The notes under the pieces are model-generated. The model saw nothing but the letters and a program-made list of their open reading frames with translations. It was not told the origin of the DNA and ran no database searches. This document shows, one piece after another, positions 1 to 12,183 of a stretch of DNA of 64,000 bases. The number at the start of each line of letters is the position of its first letter. The first letter of the stretch is position 1. Made by a program: the position numbers and the translations under genes. This DNA is from Acanthornis magna (Eukaryota; Chordata; Aves; Passeriformes; Acanthizidae): contig JAWUZG010000071.1 in the NCBI GenBank assembly GCA_036785705.1, positions 744,001-808,000 on the forward strand, written 5' to 3'.

Positions 1-179
1 CAATCTATTTTGACTTCTAACTTATAACAAGTCTACTCAGAAGAATGACTGCTTCTCTTGAAACAAATATAATTTCTGTAAATTCAATACATAATTAAAA
101 CCAAAAAAAGCAGCTTTTTTACATCTGAGCTCTTTCACTAATGATCATGAAAATGGAATTTTATTAATGCTGTCTAGAT

Positions 180-275
180 CTGGCCCAGAAAAGGTCATAG
201 TGTTGATGGCAGTTGGATTAGATGATCCCTGTAGATCCCTTCCAACCAAAATATTGTATTCTATTTTTTTCACTG
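180..275 (+). mobile_element. CR1 LINE, extreme 3' end
   Basis: The plus strand reads like the CR1 terminus: TTGGATTAGATGATCCCTG, then a CCCTTCCAACC-like run and an ATTCTATT-type tail. Only the last hundred or so bases of the element remain, the usual 5'-truncated form. It is antisense to OXR1. Confidence 0.75.
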
Positions 276-2284
276 CCCATATACTGCATGTGGACCTTCA
301 GAACAGTCAGGGTGGAGAAAAGAGAAAATGGTAAGGTTGTATGACTGCTCTATCTGAAGAATTTAAGTGTTCAACACCAACTTCCAAAATTAGGTATAAC
401 TCAGTAGAAAAAAAAAACAGTAATTGAGTTCATTAGAGAGCTCTTCATTTCCAGAATAACATTTTGTCCCAATTTGTTTGCTATTTCATGAACCTTCCTT
501 GATAATTTAGTGCACAGGAAGCACTAAAACTTTTGGGGCAATAGATGATATTTTGCTGTGGTGTGCTGTCACACCTGACATATCATTCATGTCAACAAGC
601 TCCAATGCTTTATAACTTGCTTTCAAGAGCACAGATAAGACTGCTTTAGCTGACAGCACAGGCCAAAAATTAAAGATTAAAAAGAAAAGCTTCATATGTT
701 TGACATTGCTTATCTAAATACTAGAGAGTCACATCATCAGAGTAACACATATGAAGAAGCAGCTGCACACCAACCACTCACTGCAGCTGTCTTGCTTCAG
801 ACTCAGTGTTAGCAATTCAAAAAATACCAACTTACCCCACCCAAACCCCACAGGCCAGGCTTGTTAGTATCTTAAGGAAACACCATCATATCAAGGGCAA
901 AAGTCTGTGTGTGTGCAAGGCTACTCTCTACATAAGAAAAGCAAGTTTAAGAGACCTTCTATTGTAATGAAAGCTTTCTAGAGAAGACTGACAATGACCT
1001 GTCTAATGGCAAAGAATCCCAAACCTGTACATTGGCATGACCTTAGCACTTACAGAACATCCTAAAGCCTACCTTTGCAGACTCAAAGACACAGCTAGAA
1101 ACATAAAAGCTTCTTATCTTGGCCTTAGAAGAAAACCTGAACACCAATAGGTAGATATTCAACATGAAAATTAATTGGAAAGTGTATTTCCATGTAAAAT
1201 TTACTACAGCAATAGAAATTGAGAACTGAACATTCAGAACTATCAGGCTTTTATATGTATTTGACTAACCAGCTGATCACACATTTCACTCACAATTACT
1301 ATGAAGAACTGAAAGATTATAAAGTTATCTTGAAAACAACGGAGTTCTAACACCTCAGTAAGAGACAACCTATTTCATTCTTACCTATTTAAAAAACATA
1401 ATGAAACATTTCTGGCTCACAAGTTACTAGGCGTGGTCCACAGTTACTACATGAATATTTCAGGATGCTTCTCTAGAGAAGAAATGCTGCCCCAAATTAA
1501 CACAAATTAAATTCTTAATAATACACTAATTAGCATTAATATTTCTGCCATTTTTTACTATTACCTCCAAGGATCACTGAATATTAACCCAGGTAGTTAA
1601 GTAAAGCCCAGAGGCAGACAAAGAAACGTTTTGTTTCACTGCAAATTTTAATTACTCTTTTTTCAGACATGCCAATGTTTCTGACACTTTCTCTAATAAT
1701 TTCTGTAAGTCTTACAGGACAAATATCTTCTGTCTTCACTACCTTCTAACTTGTTTGCAGGAGTAAAAGCTTCCTTAAAACCTATTACTCAATAGATGTT
1801 GTTTCTACCACAGACAGAAACCAAGTGCTCTTGATTCTGTGAGGAAAAAAATTATAACATCAGAACAAAACATACAAGGGGGAGAATACAAGCCTTTAGA
1901 CAACTGTTTCAGAGCTACTCATTGTATTATGCTGGTCTTCCCTGAGAGATGGAAACTGCAGCAGCTCCAGCCTTTGAGACCTAACAGCACAGCTTTGCAT
2001 TAAGTCAAGATAAAAACTGCACCTACTCTTTAAAGGAAGTACCTGAAACTTCATATCCTTGTTGGCTTGCCATTATGGATCAGACAGATTTCTATGTTAG
2101 CATTCCTGAAATACCTATACTCCAGAACCATTGTCTCAGAGTAAGAAATGATGGACTCCTAAGCATTTTAGTACCATGCACTCATTTAAGGCTCTAAAAC
2201 AACTTTTCTCGTTACTCATACACAATTATACACTATGGCAGCAGATATCACAGTTGTCCCATAAAATACCCAGGAATGGGGAAT

Positions 2285-2875
2285 AACAGACACCAGAAAA
2301 AACCCTACAGCATCTCTGCATCAAGAATAGTGTGACCCTGGCAGGACCAGGGCAGTGACTGTCAAATACTGTTTTCATTTCTGGGCCACTCAATCCAAGA
2401 AGGCCATTGAGGTGCTGGAGCAAGTCCATAAAAGGGTAACTGAGCTTGTGAAGGCTCTAGAGATTAAGACCTATGAGGAGTAGCAGAGGAAGCTGGGTTT
2501 TTTCAGCTTGAGAAGGAGACGAGGAATCTAAGGGGGGAACCTTATTACTCTCTACAATTACCTGAGAAGAGGCTGTAGCCAAGTGGGGATTGGCCTCTTC
2601 TCCCAGGCAACCAGTGACAGGACATGAGGAAACAGCCCCAAGGTGTGCCAAAGGAGGTTCAGGCTGGGCATCGGGAGGAATTTCTTCACAGAAAGGATTG
2701 TTAAGCATTGGAATGGGCAACCCAGGAAGGTGGTGGAGTCACCATCCCTGGAGGTGTTCAAGAAATGACTGGACGTGGCACTTAGTGCCATGGTCTAGTT
2801 GACAAGGTGGTGATCAGGGAAAGGTTGGACTCAATCTTACAGGTGTTTTCCAACCTAAATGATTCTGTAATGCTA
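2285..2875 (+). mobile_element. CR1 LINE, 3' part (end of reverse transcriptase and 3' UTR)
   Basis: Contains degenerate CR1 landmarks in order: remnants of the C-terminal reverse-transcriptase coding region (an AGTCCATAAAAGGGTAAC-like block and a TTTCAGCTTGAGAAGGAG block), GGAGGAATTTCTTCACAG, the GGTGTTCAAGAAATGACTGG block, and the terminal TTGGACTCAATC...TTCCAACCTAAATGATTCTG. Stops and frameshifts break all coding frames, so it is a dead copy. It is antisense to OXR1, in intron 5. Confidence 0.88.
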
Positions 2876-3903
2876 TTTTTGGTAACTTTCAACAAGCTAA
2901 TCACCCCTGTTATCTTACAAGCAGCAAAAATGACTGAGAGTCAAGTCTGCTCCATATATATAATCTCCTTGGTTCCTTGCTTTTGGAGCAGGGAGAAAGT
3001 TCCAAAGCTCCTTTTCAGACCTGCTTGAGCTGCTGAAAATATTTTCAGTGTGAATATATTCTTCAAAATGAAGAATATCATGGGGGCCTACTTATGAAAA
3101 ACAAAGTCCTTTCTATACTCTTGTCTACTCACATTAAGATAAGAAGAGCCCAGCTTCTCCTTTGTGGTCACAAGCTATCATATTGGGTCTACAGCCCAGA
3201 TCCCTTTAATATTAACCAAATACTCACTTAAAATTTTAGAAACAGCTCTTTGACTTTATTTTATAAAAACTCAATTTTTCAAAATAGCTATAGGAGCGAT
3301 TTGTACTAAATGTTGTTAGAGACACTGGACCATAGCACGCACACTACCAACTGCTACGTGACTCCAGTATACTGATGTTTGGTCTAATCTCCTAATTTTC
3401 TAGTCCTTGTGAAAAAAAAGATTTTAAAAAAATGAACGTCTATAAACAGCTCAACTATTGATAGAGAACCTTGGGAAACAGTTTTTTAGGACATCATCCA
3501 CCAAACAACTAGTGAATTGTTTCTCTTGGACAATACTTACTAACTAGTTGTTGAGAAAAAAAAAATTAAAAATAGTGTCTATGAAAATAAGATACAAATT
3601 AGGCCCTGTTTGTAGCTACCAAGTAGCTCAACATGATACTGTTACAGGAAGTTCTGGTTCTGGAACAAAACTCCCCAAAACAGCATTTGTAGAAGTCAAG
3701 TTTCCTGTACGTAATAGATTTTAAAGACACGAAGTAAAATTCTATTCAGGTGAAGTTCAGATTTAAGATCCTCAAAGAGAAATGGTAAGCCACTTTATTA
3801 CTGAAAAACATGTGGACACTCTAGGTTATTAAAAAAATAGATCCCTTGAGTCCTAAAGTTGGACCAGAAAATATTAATCCAGATAAATAAAAACATACAT
3901 ATT

Positions 3904-3943
3904 GAAAGTAGATTAAACTGCACATGCAGTTTAATCTACTTTC
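3904..3943. repeat. Perfect 19-bp inverted repeat with 2-base centre
   Basis: Arms 3904-3922 (GAAAGTAGATTAAACTGCA) and 3925-3943 are exact reverse complements separated by only CA. The flanking bases do not pair. It would form a tight cruciform or RNA hairpin. Confidence 0.9.
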
Positions 3944-6676
3944 TGCATCAGTTTTGTCATCTTACTATTAAAATTCCTTAGAGTTCAGGAAATGGAAGCT
4001 CTAACTCCCATGCAATACCTGAGGTGGAAATTTGAACAACCATTTTAGAGGGAGGTTTAGAGCCAAACTATCACATTGGTGAGCCCACACATTAACATTA
4101 AGCAGTTCAGTAAAATACTTCTAAGAAGGTTTCAGAGGGCTCCTGACAAGAATTTTTCAAAGGTAAGTTCTCTAAATAATTCCATTACATTCTTGAACAG
4201 AAGGTTGAATAAAAACTGTAATTTATGAAGCTTTTATCATGAAAACAACATGATAACATGAAAATAACTTTATTTTAGTTTCTTATAGAAGTTTTGAGCC
4301 TTGTCAGTGTCCTCCTTTTTACTTAATGAAAAACAAATGTGTGCTTTCTATGGTGTCATTTCCTGGTTGATGTTTTGGGATTTTGCAAGCCTCAGTATTA
4401 GTAATTTTCCTTTGCTTACTAGATTTCAAAAAATTCAAGTAAGTTAGCAAAAATAATGAAGAATTTCAAACCTCCCTTACTAGTTTCAGTTATAATCAAG
4501 CAGACATTTTAAATACCTTTTTTTGCCTCAAGGAACAGTGCATAGGATAAAAAAAAAAACCCAGAGCAGCACACTTTTCTACAGTAGAAGCCAACAGTGT
4601 AGCTGTAAGACAGCACACCTACATAGGCAGTAAATAGTGAGTCAAGGTGTGACTTTGGCATACTGGTTACACTGATTTATTGTCTGTACAGAATGTGGCA
4701 TATTCACATGACCCTGCCTCTTATTGTGATCAACACCCTGCCTCTAGCAGTAGCCATGACCACCTCACGGAGCAAGTGCAATGAACAGGGCAAGCACTCC
4801 AGGTTCCAGTCACCACTCCTCAGAGAATTCCTCTGTGCTCGTCCAGGAAGTCACAGATGTGACTAAACCCAACTCCAAACACAAAAAGAATAAGCAGTCT
4901 TAAAAAGTGAGAATGAGACAGTCTTACCTTAATGAAAGCCCTTTTGCACAGACACACTGAAAAATAGGCTTTCACTAGATTTCAGTTTACAAGCAGCAGT
5001 CACAGTGATGACAGACTTCACAGCTGAACCCTAAAGAATGGTTAACTGAGCTTCAAAAATCATTTCCAGAGTAGGAAGCAGAGGATGAATCTTTTAAGCT
5101 TTCTCCAGAAAACTTCTGAAAATTTATTATCCTGCATCATCAGAAAATGTATCAAGGAGAGGCAAGACAACATTCAAGAGGGCATTCCTACCATATGTGG
5201 CACAAAGACTAAACAACATGCCAAACTTACAAGATCTGGCACTCAAATCTGAGCAAGTCAGTATTCATTTTTCTCCCACCCACCTCCCCAAGTATGGACT
5301 GATACTGCAATAGGTTATACAACTTTTTAGAAACAGAGTTCTCCCTGAAGCTCTTGGAAAATAGGCTGAAATAATGCAAGTCAAAGACAGATGCTGTTAA
5401 TACTCCCTGTAATATTCTGAGGAGAAATTACAGCACATAAATAATATGCTGTAAAATTTAATCCCAGATTTTTTCCAGTACATCCAGTTTCTAACAAATG
5501 CTCACAGGTCTCAATTCCTCTACATACCAGCACTTAAAACTGGTAAGTAATGATTTGCCTAGGATCAGCCTAAAAAGTCACCTACAGACAGAATGCAAGG
5601 AGTGAAGAACAGCAACTGCTAAGTGGAACAAAGTAACAAACAAAGCTGTTCCAGTACTTGCCTCACCAATTTCTAACAAATAGCTTTTGTCAATACACAT
5701 ATATTCCCAAAAGGCTTCAAGCCAAGACACACATAGATCTGCAATCCTTTCCCGATTAGCAAAAAAAAAAATTGCAGTTTTAGGAGATTGTTATTTATCT
5801 GTTTATCATTAGTGTACCTTATCTGCAAACCTATTGCTGAACACAGAAACAGCAGTATTTCTGTATACATATCCAAACTTCTGGCAGAGGAAGTACTTAA
5901 AGTACTTTAAATTTTGTTGCATTCATTCAGCTTGAGTGAAGGCATTATTTTTCATAGATAAACTGTAATACTAATTTTTCTGTGAGGTAGGGGAGCAATA
6001 CATTTTGATTTTTTCTATAGTGTTGAGGTAAAGTGTTTTGACATTATCTCAGTCCTTAACAGTTTGTGCAAGACTTGTGCACCTATGAGCTGAACAGAGA
6101 TTAATTAAGTGCCACTAACTTGGAAGCATCTTGTGTAACGATGCTATTGAGAGAACTGTAACTGCTTCAAAAAAAAAAAAAAAAAACTAAATCAAGGTTT
6201 CTACCATACCAGACAACAACACAGAACTTGCTTACAGAATCAGAGGTTTATTCTGCTCGCCTTGTTCTGCTTTAAAAAGAAAAAAAAAAAAGGAAGCAAA
6301 GCTACACAACTACGTATTTCCTTATAATTTAAGGCATGTTTTTCCTCCACTGTAAGTAAAGAAAATTACCTATGAGAGGTACTAACACAAGGAACAAACA
6401 GACCTCATGCCCTCAATATAAAGGAATTATGTAACAGCATGGCATCGGGGAAGTTTGTCATGTATCAACTGCTTGCATCATGTCCTGAAACAAGTGGCCT
6501 GGAGAATCCAAAGGAAACAGTGAGTAAAAAAATTAGTATATTTACACCAACATATATATGCATGTAAGTTGATTCATCTACTCATCCCTGACTAAAGTCT
6601 ACTGTATGTTTATACTTTAAACATGCTTTATTATTACATCCTATACAGTAACAGTAAAACCTGAATTTTTCAGTAC

Positions 6677-6829
6677 CTTGCCATTAGTGATGTACTTGCA
6701 ATTAATTTTTAGAAATTTCTCTGTAAATGCTTCTTCCTCCTCGGAGGTGGATGACACCACTCTTGATGGACGAACACATGCATGTGCTGGTGAAACAGCT
6801 GACTCCTTCTGTTGGACTCCATCTGAATC
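6677..6829 (-). CDS. OXR1: OXR1 coding exon 5, linker and start of GRAM-like domain (residues 156-206)
   Basis: A 153-nt phase-0 exon with a good pyrimidine tract and acceptor TCCTTTTAG and donor AAG|GTACTG. It encodes 51 residues: a variable linker (DSDGVQQKESAVSPAHACV), then RPSRVVSSTSEEEEAFTEK and FLKINCKYITNGK. The second half matches vertebrate OXR1 almost exactly (human, recalled: ARVVSSTSEEEEAFTEKFL...), while the first half differs from the human linker. FTEKFLKINCKYIT begins the GRAM-like domain, which the next exon would continue with a GTVSGVLLVTP-like stretch. I looked for that sequence between base 1 and 6676 on the minus strand and did not find it, so the gene runs off the left edge. 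The window therefore encodes only the N-terminal 206 residues and lacks the catalytic-like TLDc domain. Confidence 0.96.
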
Positions 6830-9800
6830 CTAAAAGGAAATATAAAGAAGCAAAGAAGAACTTAGCAACTTGCCTATTCCATTATTAACTTCTGGAGATT
6901 TTCTGCTGTGTAGTTTGACCAGTCAGGTTACTGATGGGCAGATTATAAAAACACTGGCCCAATAGGAACCCTCAAGGATTTGAAACTGACCATCACCACT
7001 GCAAACTGTGTCCACCGCCTGGCTGGATGGGGATTTGAGTAACATGGTCTAGTGGAAGGTGTCCCTGCCTATGGCAGAGGAGTTGGAACTGGATGATCTT
7101 TAAGGTCCTTTCCAACACAAGCCACTCTATGAGTCTATAAAAGATTTTTTCTAAAAAAATCACATAGATAAGTGTTAAATAAGTTTGAACACAATGAACC
7201 TGGCAAATTTTCTGGCCCATGTTCTACTCCACCCATTCAGTTCACCTTGTTCCAGTATTTCAACAAGGCTGCTTTGGGACAGTGCCAAGGGCCTGGCTCT
7301 AGTCAGAATAAGAAACAAGCACTACTCTTCCCTCATCTGCTGAGCCTGTCATCTCATCACAGAAAGCAGTTCTGTCAGGCATGATATAGCCTTGGTAAAT
7401 TCTCTCCGGCTGTTTCCAACCATCTTTGTCATTCACATACCTGTATTTAACTTTTAGAGGATTTCCTGCATGACCTCCCTGGGAAGATAATAGAAAGAGC
7501 TATCTATCTTGCTGTCTACCAGTATATCCAACTAAGTAGTGAACATGGAACCCTACCTGGGATAGGACAGACAGTGAAAAGATTTTGTTTTCAAATTAAA
7601 GCCACATTAACAGTAGACAAACCTCACCAAAGCCTATTTTATAGGCACAGAAACCCTCTTTTGGAGCTTCACCCATATCTAAAGACTTTCATTTCATACA
7701 TAATTGCTATTTTTAGTTACTAATAAAATATTACTATTGTTAGAAAACATGAATTCCCATGTTCCCATTGGTTTTCTGTTTTCCTGTTCAGTTCTATTCA
7801 CTAGTACAGATTGAAGATAAATGCCTTTAATCATATCCAGGAACATTATGCACAATTATTTTCAGTTCATCATCTCTCTGGCACCACTTTAGCCTTTGCC
7901 TGCATCTTTCAGCTTTCATTAGAGAGCAACCAAAAAACCAAAACAAGGTACAGAATACTGAACTGAATTTTGCTGAAAAAGCTAATCGAGGTATAATTAG
8001 GAAATAAACCTGCTGGAAATTAATTCTCCTTCTCCATACGCCTTCCTCCTGAAAACAACATGATCACCCTTGTGACACATACCTAAGCAAGCGGCTCTGA
8101 AAGTGCTCAGCTGATATCCAAGCCCACTATGAATAAATAAGCCAGCAATTTCCCATCACATTGCCACATGACACAATCTCAGATAACAGTGTGGCCTGGG
8201 AAAGGGAGGGCCGGGGAGGATGCATCACCACAATGGTAGACTTTCCAATTTAATGATGATGCCCTTGTCACTATGTATTTTTCTGAAGTGGAGTTTGAGC
8301 TTTATAGGTTGCAAGGCATATAGAATCTTCTCAAATATATGCCTAAGACTGCTGAATGAAGAAATCTTTCAAAAACCCAGCAGCATCAGAAAAGCTTCAA
8401 AATCTAAGCTAGTTCTTACACACACACTGGCACCAACAAACGTTGAAATACACACCAAAATCTTAGCTTAAGTGTAGCAAAACAAAAATAAGAAAACCCA
8501 AAAATCTACCAACAGCCCCCTAACTTTAACAAGGTTATGCAGGTTTTATATCAGCCACATGCTGGTTTGTATCTATCCACCTGGATGTGTTAAGCTACTC
8601 CAATGTTCGATAAAATGGAAGAAAAAGAACAGAACATGTCAGTTCATTTTCATCTGAACAGGCATTCAGATATTTGTGAGCTTATTAAATTTCTAAGAAG
8701 AAATCATTGATTTCAATGATCAGAGCAAAGACTCTTTTACATTATATAAGCAGAGGAATACATTGTTACCTTGAAACATATTTAAATTTAAACTGCAAAT
8801 CTGAAGTCAAAATTGGAGAAGAGTCAAAGATGACAGACATCAAGAGAGAGCATTAGAGAATGTATACCATTATTTCTCTCATTCATAATGACAGCAATCA
8901 GCAAAAAGAGAAAAAAAACACAAAAGACAGGTGCTATGATGAAGAACAAACCCCTCCAGCCTCAACTGCTCACACAGAAGTTGAGTGCCTTTTGTGTTGC
9001 TGGAGAGACTGAAAACAAAACCATTGTCCACATAGTCCACACTGACAAGTACAAGTGATTGCTGTTCTTCAAATTTTTTTCTGTCAAATATTTCTTCCTT
9101 CCTTAGATGTACTTTGAAAGGCCTCAGAAACAAAATAAACACTATTATCCCATTGCTCATTTGGCTTTTCCTGAAGCATTTAAGAACTGCTTGTAATGAT
9201 CCACAACATATAACAAAATGCACAAACAGTTATGTAACAATGAAGTGTCAGTTAAATAAAGTTTAACACTTCAGTTGCTGCTAGCACTAGACTGACTACA
9301 CTAAATGGAACAAACTTTTGCAGAAGAGGTTTTTAACTTGGAGTATTTTCATTTACTTTGTTTCTTCTACACCTTCAAGTTTTTATCTCTGCTATGAGCA
9401 TATAGTCAATAAAACTTTTAAAGAAATTACAGGCATGGTTACACTATTAAGCCTCCTTATCTACTATATGCTCACAAATATACAAGATAATTGACAAAAG
9501 CAAGAATAACATATTTTTCTTGCATGGAAACTAGTGCATTGTAGGAAAAGCTCTGATTTCTAATAGTAAAACTGGTAATTTTCCCTCAAGTAACTTCTTG
9601 CTACATATGTTACATGGGCAGATCTGAGACTGATATAGATACAAGATATTTGATACAAGAAGGTATTCTTGCAGACTGTGCTATTTACTGGGCTACACCA
9701 CCTCCAGTGTGCCATCAAACATAAAAGAAATTATTCAGCACAAAGACAGCAGACATAAGAACTGGCATACTAGGACAGAGAAACAGCATCACAGCAAAAC

Positions 9801-10816
9801 CAAACAGTCATTTTCAGTAAAAGGGTTATCATAGACTTTGTAATGCAGCTTGAGAACCTGTTCAGCAGCAAAGCAAAACCTTTCTATTTAAACTTGTCTG
9901 GACCAAGTCATGCAAGCAAATAAGCAAATGCTTAAAGTCTCCAATCTTCCTAAACTTTGAGCACACAGAAACCTGGAATAGATGCTCGACAGCTTGATTG
10001 AGCACTGCCAAAATATGCTACCGAGAAAATTTGTTATTTGAGAGATAAAGATAATAACCAGGAAAAGACCAGTGGTGATGCATGAAGAAGCATCCAAATA
10101 AGGTCATAGTTGCAAAAACTGCAGAGAAGCTCAGGCTCAAATACTTAATCTTCATGGCTGGACTGCTCCCTATGGAATGCTGTTGACAGCAAACCAGTGC
10201 TCATAGGACAGACACACTTCTATAAAGCTAGCTCCTACCCAAAGATCTACATTTGAGCTGAATTACAGGGCAGCTTTGATAGCTAAACATTTTTAGCATT
10301 TTGAAAGTCTACAAAGGTAGAACTACTGAGTAGAAGTCTGCTACAATTATTTCCATATTAGCCCGTCACTGTAACCCTTTTTTTTAACTTCATTTTGCAA
10401 AATAAAACTAGAGAACCCTCTCCCACATGTTTGCAGCAAGCAGGGGGATCCTGAGCATCCCTGCAAATACATAATTTCTACAAAAACTACCAATAAGATT
10501 AGAGACAAATATTTAACAAGCTCTGAAATGTGACAAATACAGAAATGCAACAGAAACTAATTAAGATTTCAGTGTGCAATGACAGTATTCTGTTACAAGT
10601 AATCTGCCTTCAAATCAGTTTTCACATAGAAAACTGTCATTTACAAAGATTAAAAGCTTGTATTGACTTTTAAAAAGGAACTATTTTACTTTCAACTCCA
10701 AGTGCTGTCAAATACTTTCTCCCCAAAACAAAAGGATAGTTTAAGAAGAAAGCATAGCATCGGTAACATTAATCTTGTAAGGGAAAATTAATTTAAAGGA
10801 CAATAGGTATACCTAC
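6830..10816 (-). other. OXR1: OXR1 intron 4 (4.0 kb)
   Basis: GTAGGT...CCTTTTAG intron. It contains a CR1 3' end (6990-7138) about 160 bases from the exon 5 acceptor. A 114-codon minus-strand open frame at 8879-9223 is not recognised as any family and is probably chance. The rest is unassigned AT-rich sequence. Confidence 0.85.
6990..7138 (+). mobile_element. CR1 LINE, 3' end fragment
   Basis: Plus-strand CR1 terminus with the typical blocks ACATGGTCTAGTGGAAGGTG, TCCCTGCCTATGGCAGAG, GTTGGAACTGGATGATC, and TTTAAGGTCCTTTCCAAC followed by a degenerate ATGAGTCTAT tail. It lies about 160 bases upstream (in OXR1 sense) of the exon 5 splice acceptor, antisense to the gene. Confidence 0.88.
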
Positions 10817-10936
10817 ATTTACTGTAGCCTTGTCAAGCTCTGCTTCGGAAGATGTAGGTGATAAGGGACTTACAGGACTTAGAGAGGGGGAGCTGTCCAC
10901 ACTAGAAATGTAGTCTGGGTCAGGAACATACAAAAT
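10817..10936 (-). CDS. OXR1: OXR1 coding exon 4, end of LysM and Ser/Pro linker (residues 116-155)
   Basis: A 120-nt phase-0 exon with acceptor TTTATAG and donor AAT|GTAGGT. It encodes 40 residues: ILYVPDPDY closes the LysM domain, followed by ISSVDSSPSLSPVSPLSP and TSSEAELDKATVN. The repeated S-P motifs (SPSLSPVSPLSP) are conserved in vertebrate OXR1 and are candidate proline-directed phosphorylation sites by inference. A second possible donor (GTAAAT) lies six bases earlier in the exon and would remove only Val-Asn, keeping frame. Only 1.1 kb separates this exon from exon 3, the shortest intron here. Confidence 0.96.
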
Positions 10937-12075
10937 CTATAAAGAAGATATAATGTAGTTAGAAGTTAGTTATGCTTTCAGATTTACTTTAGATTTCCCA
11001 ACAGTTCACCTATATTTACTATGCTTTCTCAAAATAAGCTACACAAAACTATTCCTGCTCCCACTGCTTTTAAGAGAGTTATGGGTTGAGGGAAAAAACA
11101 ATACTAAAGAAAATACTTGAAATTTTAGCATTTCAAGTTTTTAAATGCTATATAAATATCATTTGGATTTTCAGTCATAATAATTGAGGAAGAAGTTCAG
11201 ATAGAAAGCATTAACAGTATACAGCATGACAGAAATAAGAGTGTCCAAAGAAGACTTGTCCAATTATTTCTCTTGCTATGAGTACTATTTGAGCAGCCAG
11301 GGAACAGACTCACTGAATAAATTGAAATTAAAAAAAAAAAAAATTAAAAAAAAATCTATTGAAGGTATTCACACTTTTAATACATTATTTTGGCCATGGT
11401 AGGCATTCAATCTACCTAGAGAGAAGTTCTGCAGTAATCAGAAATGAACACAGAATTTTTTGAAACAAAGGGCAAATACCAAATGGCCAATGACTAATAC
11501 TACAGTTGACCTATCACTTGTTTCCAGGCCTGACTTTCAAGAAAAAGTGAAAATTGAAGGCAAAAACAGGGAAAAAAAAATAAAAAGGCAATAGTGATCT
11601 ATAATAAGTGAATGGTAATCATATACTGCTGGTAAAAACATCAAGTTTCCAGAGTGGAACAGAAACATTATTCAATTTATTAAAACAGAATTGCAGGCAG
11701 TAATATGCAGTTATGGAATGTTGCTTGTAAGCTGTACCCTGAATGCGTCTGCTGAGCTAAAGTTGGTAAACAGCCTGCTATATTTGCAAAGCAACAATCT
11801 GGTTTGTATCGAAGTGGTATTATTGTACCATTAAGTACATCTAGTTTTAAAAGTCCTCTGATCTTAAATAAGAGACAGGTAGCTTCCTTACACGTTCTCT
11901 TTTTAGACAGTTATTTAATAGGGACAAGGAATCAACAGACTAGAGAAAAAGGAAAAACTCTCTTACAAAGCCAATAGGAAAACCAGTAAGAGAAGTACTT
12001 TAGCACTCACGAGCAGTAAGAAATATAGTAAAAGAGGACTTTGTTGGATAAGTAACATATATAGCGTAATAGTAC
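10937..12075 (-). other. OXR1: OXR1 intron 3 (1.1 kb)
   Basis: GTACTA...TTTATAG intron. It is AT-rich, with an A-rich run around 11329-11353. Nothing else is recognised. Confidence 0.85.
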
Positions 12076-12183
12076 CTGTCCAGGAACGACTGCTCTGGAG
12101 AAAAGCTTATTTAATTGAACCAGTTCATTGGGTGTTGTATCAAATTTCAAGGCAATACTGTTTAAAGTATCTCTTGATTCCAC
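12076..12183 (-). CDS. OXR1: OXR1 coding exon 3, core of the LysM domain (residues 80-115)
   Basis: A 108-nt phase-0 exon with acceptor ATACAG and donor CAG|GTACTA. It encodes 36 residues that start VESRDTLNSIALKFDTTPN and end SRAVVPGQ. This is the LysM fold: the D-T-L-N-S-I-A-L-K-F segment is the first helix, TPNELVQLN the second, and the turn ends in PGQ. It is nearly identical to vertebrate OXR1 (the paralogue NCOA7 differs at more positions), so the assignment to OXR1 rather than NCOA7 is firm. LysM domains bind glycans in bacteria; in OXR1/NCOA7 the ligand is unclear and some natural isoforms lack this domain. An open frame extends past the donor for a few codons but is intronic. Confidence 0.97.

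Larger units (their letters stand above)
1..6676 (-). other. OXR1: OXR1 intron 5, partial (runs off the left edge)
   Basis: Begins with donor GTACTG after exon 5; its acceptor is outside the window, so the intron exceeds 6.6 kb. It contains a CR1 tail (180-275), a CR1 3' half (2285-2875), a perfect short palindrome (3904-3943) and A-runs at 6169-6186 and near 6280. No other coding exon was found. Confidence 0.8.

Noticed and set aside
4900..4990. Apparent mini-exon on the minus strand (TTTTTCAG ... AAGGTAAG) in intron 5
   Set aside because: The implied 29-nt exon breaks the reading frame and matches nothing known in OXR1 between exons 5 and 6.
8879..9223. 114-codon minus-strand frame in OXR1 intron 4
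   Set aside because: No OXR1 similarity, no convincing in-phase splice sites joining exons 4 and 5, and no recognised family.
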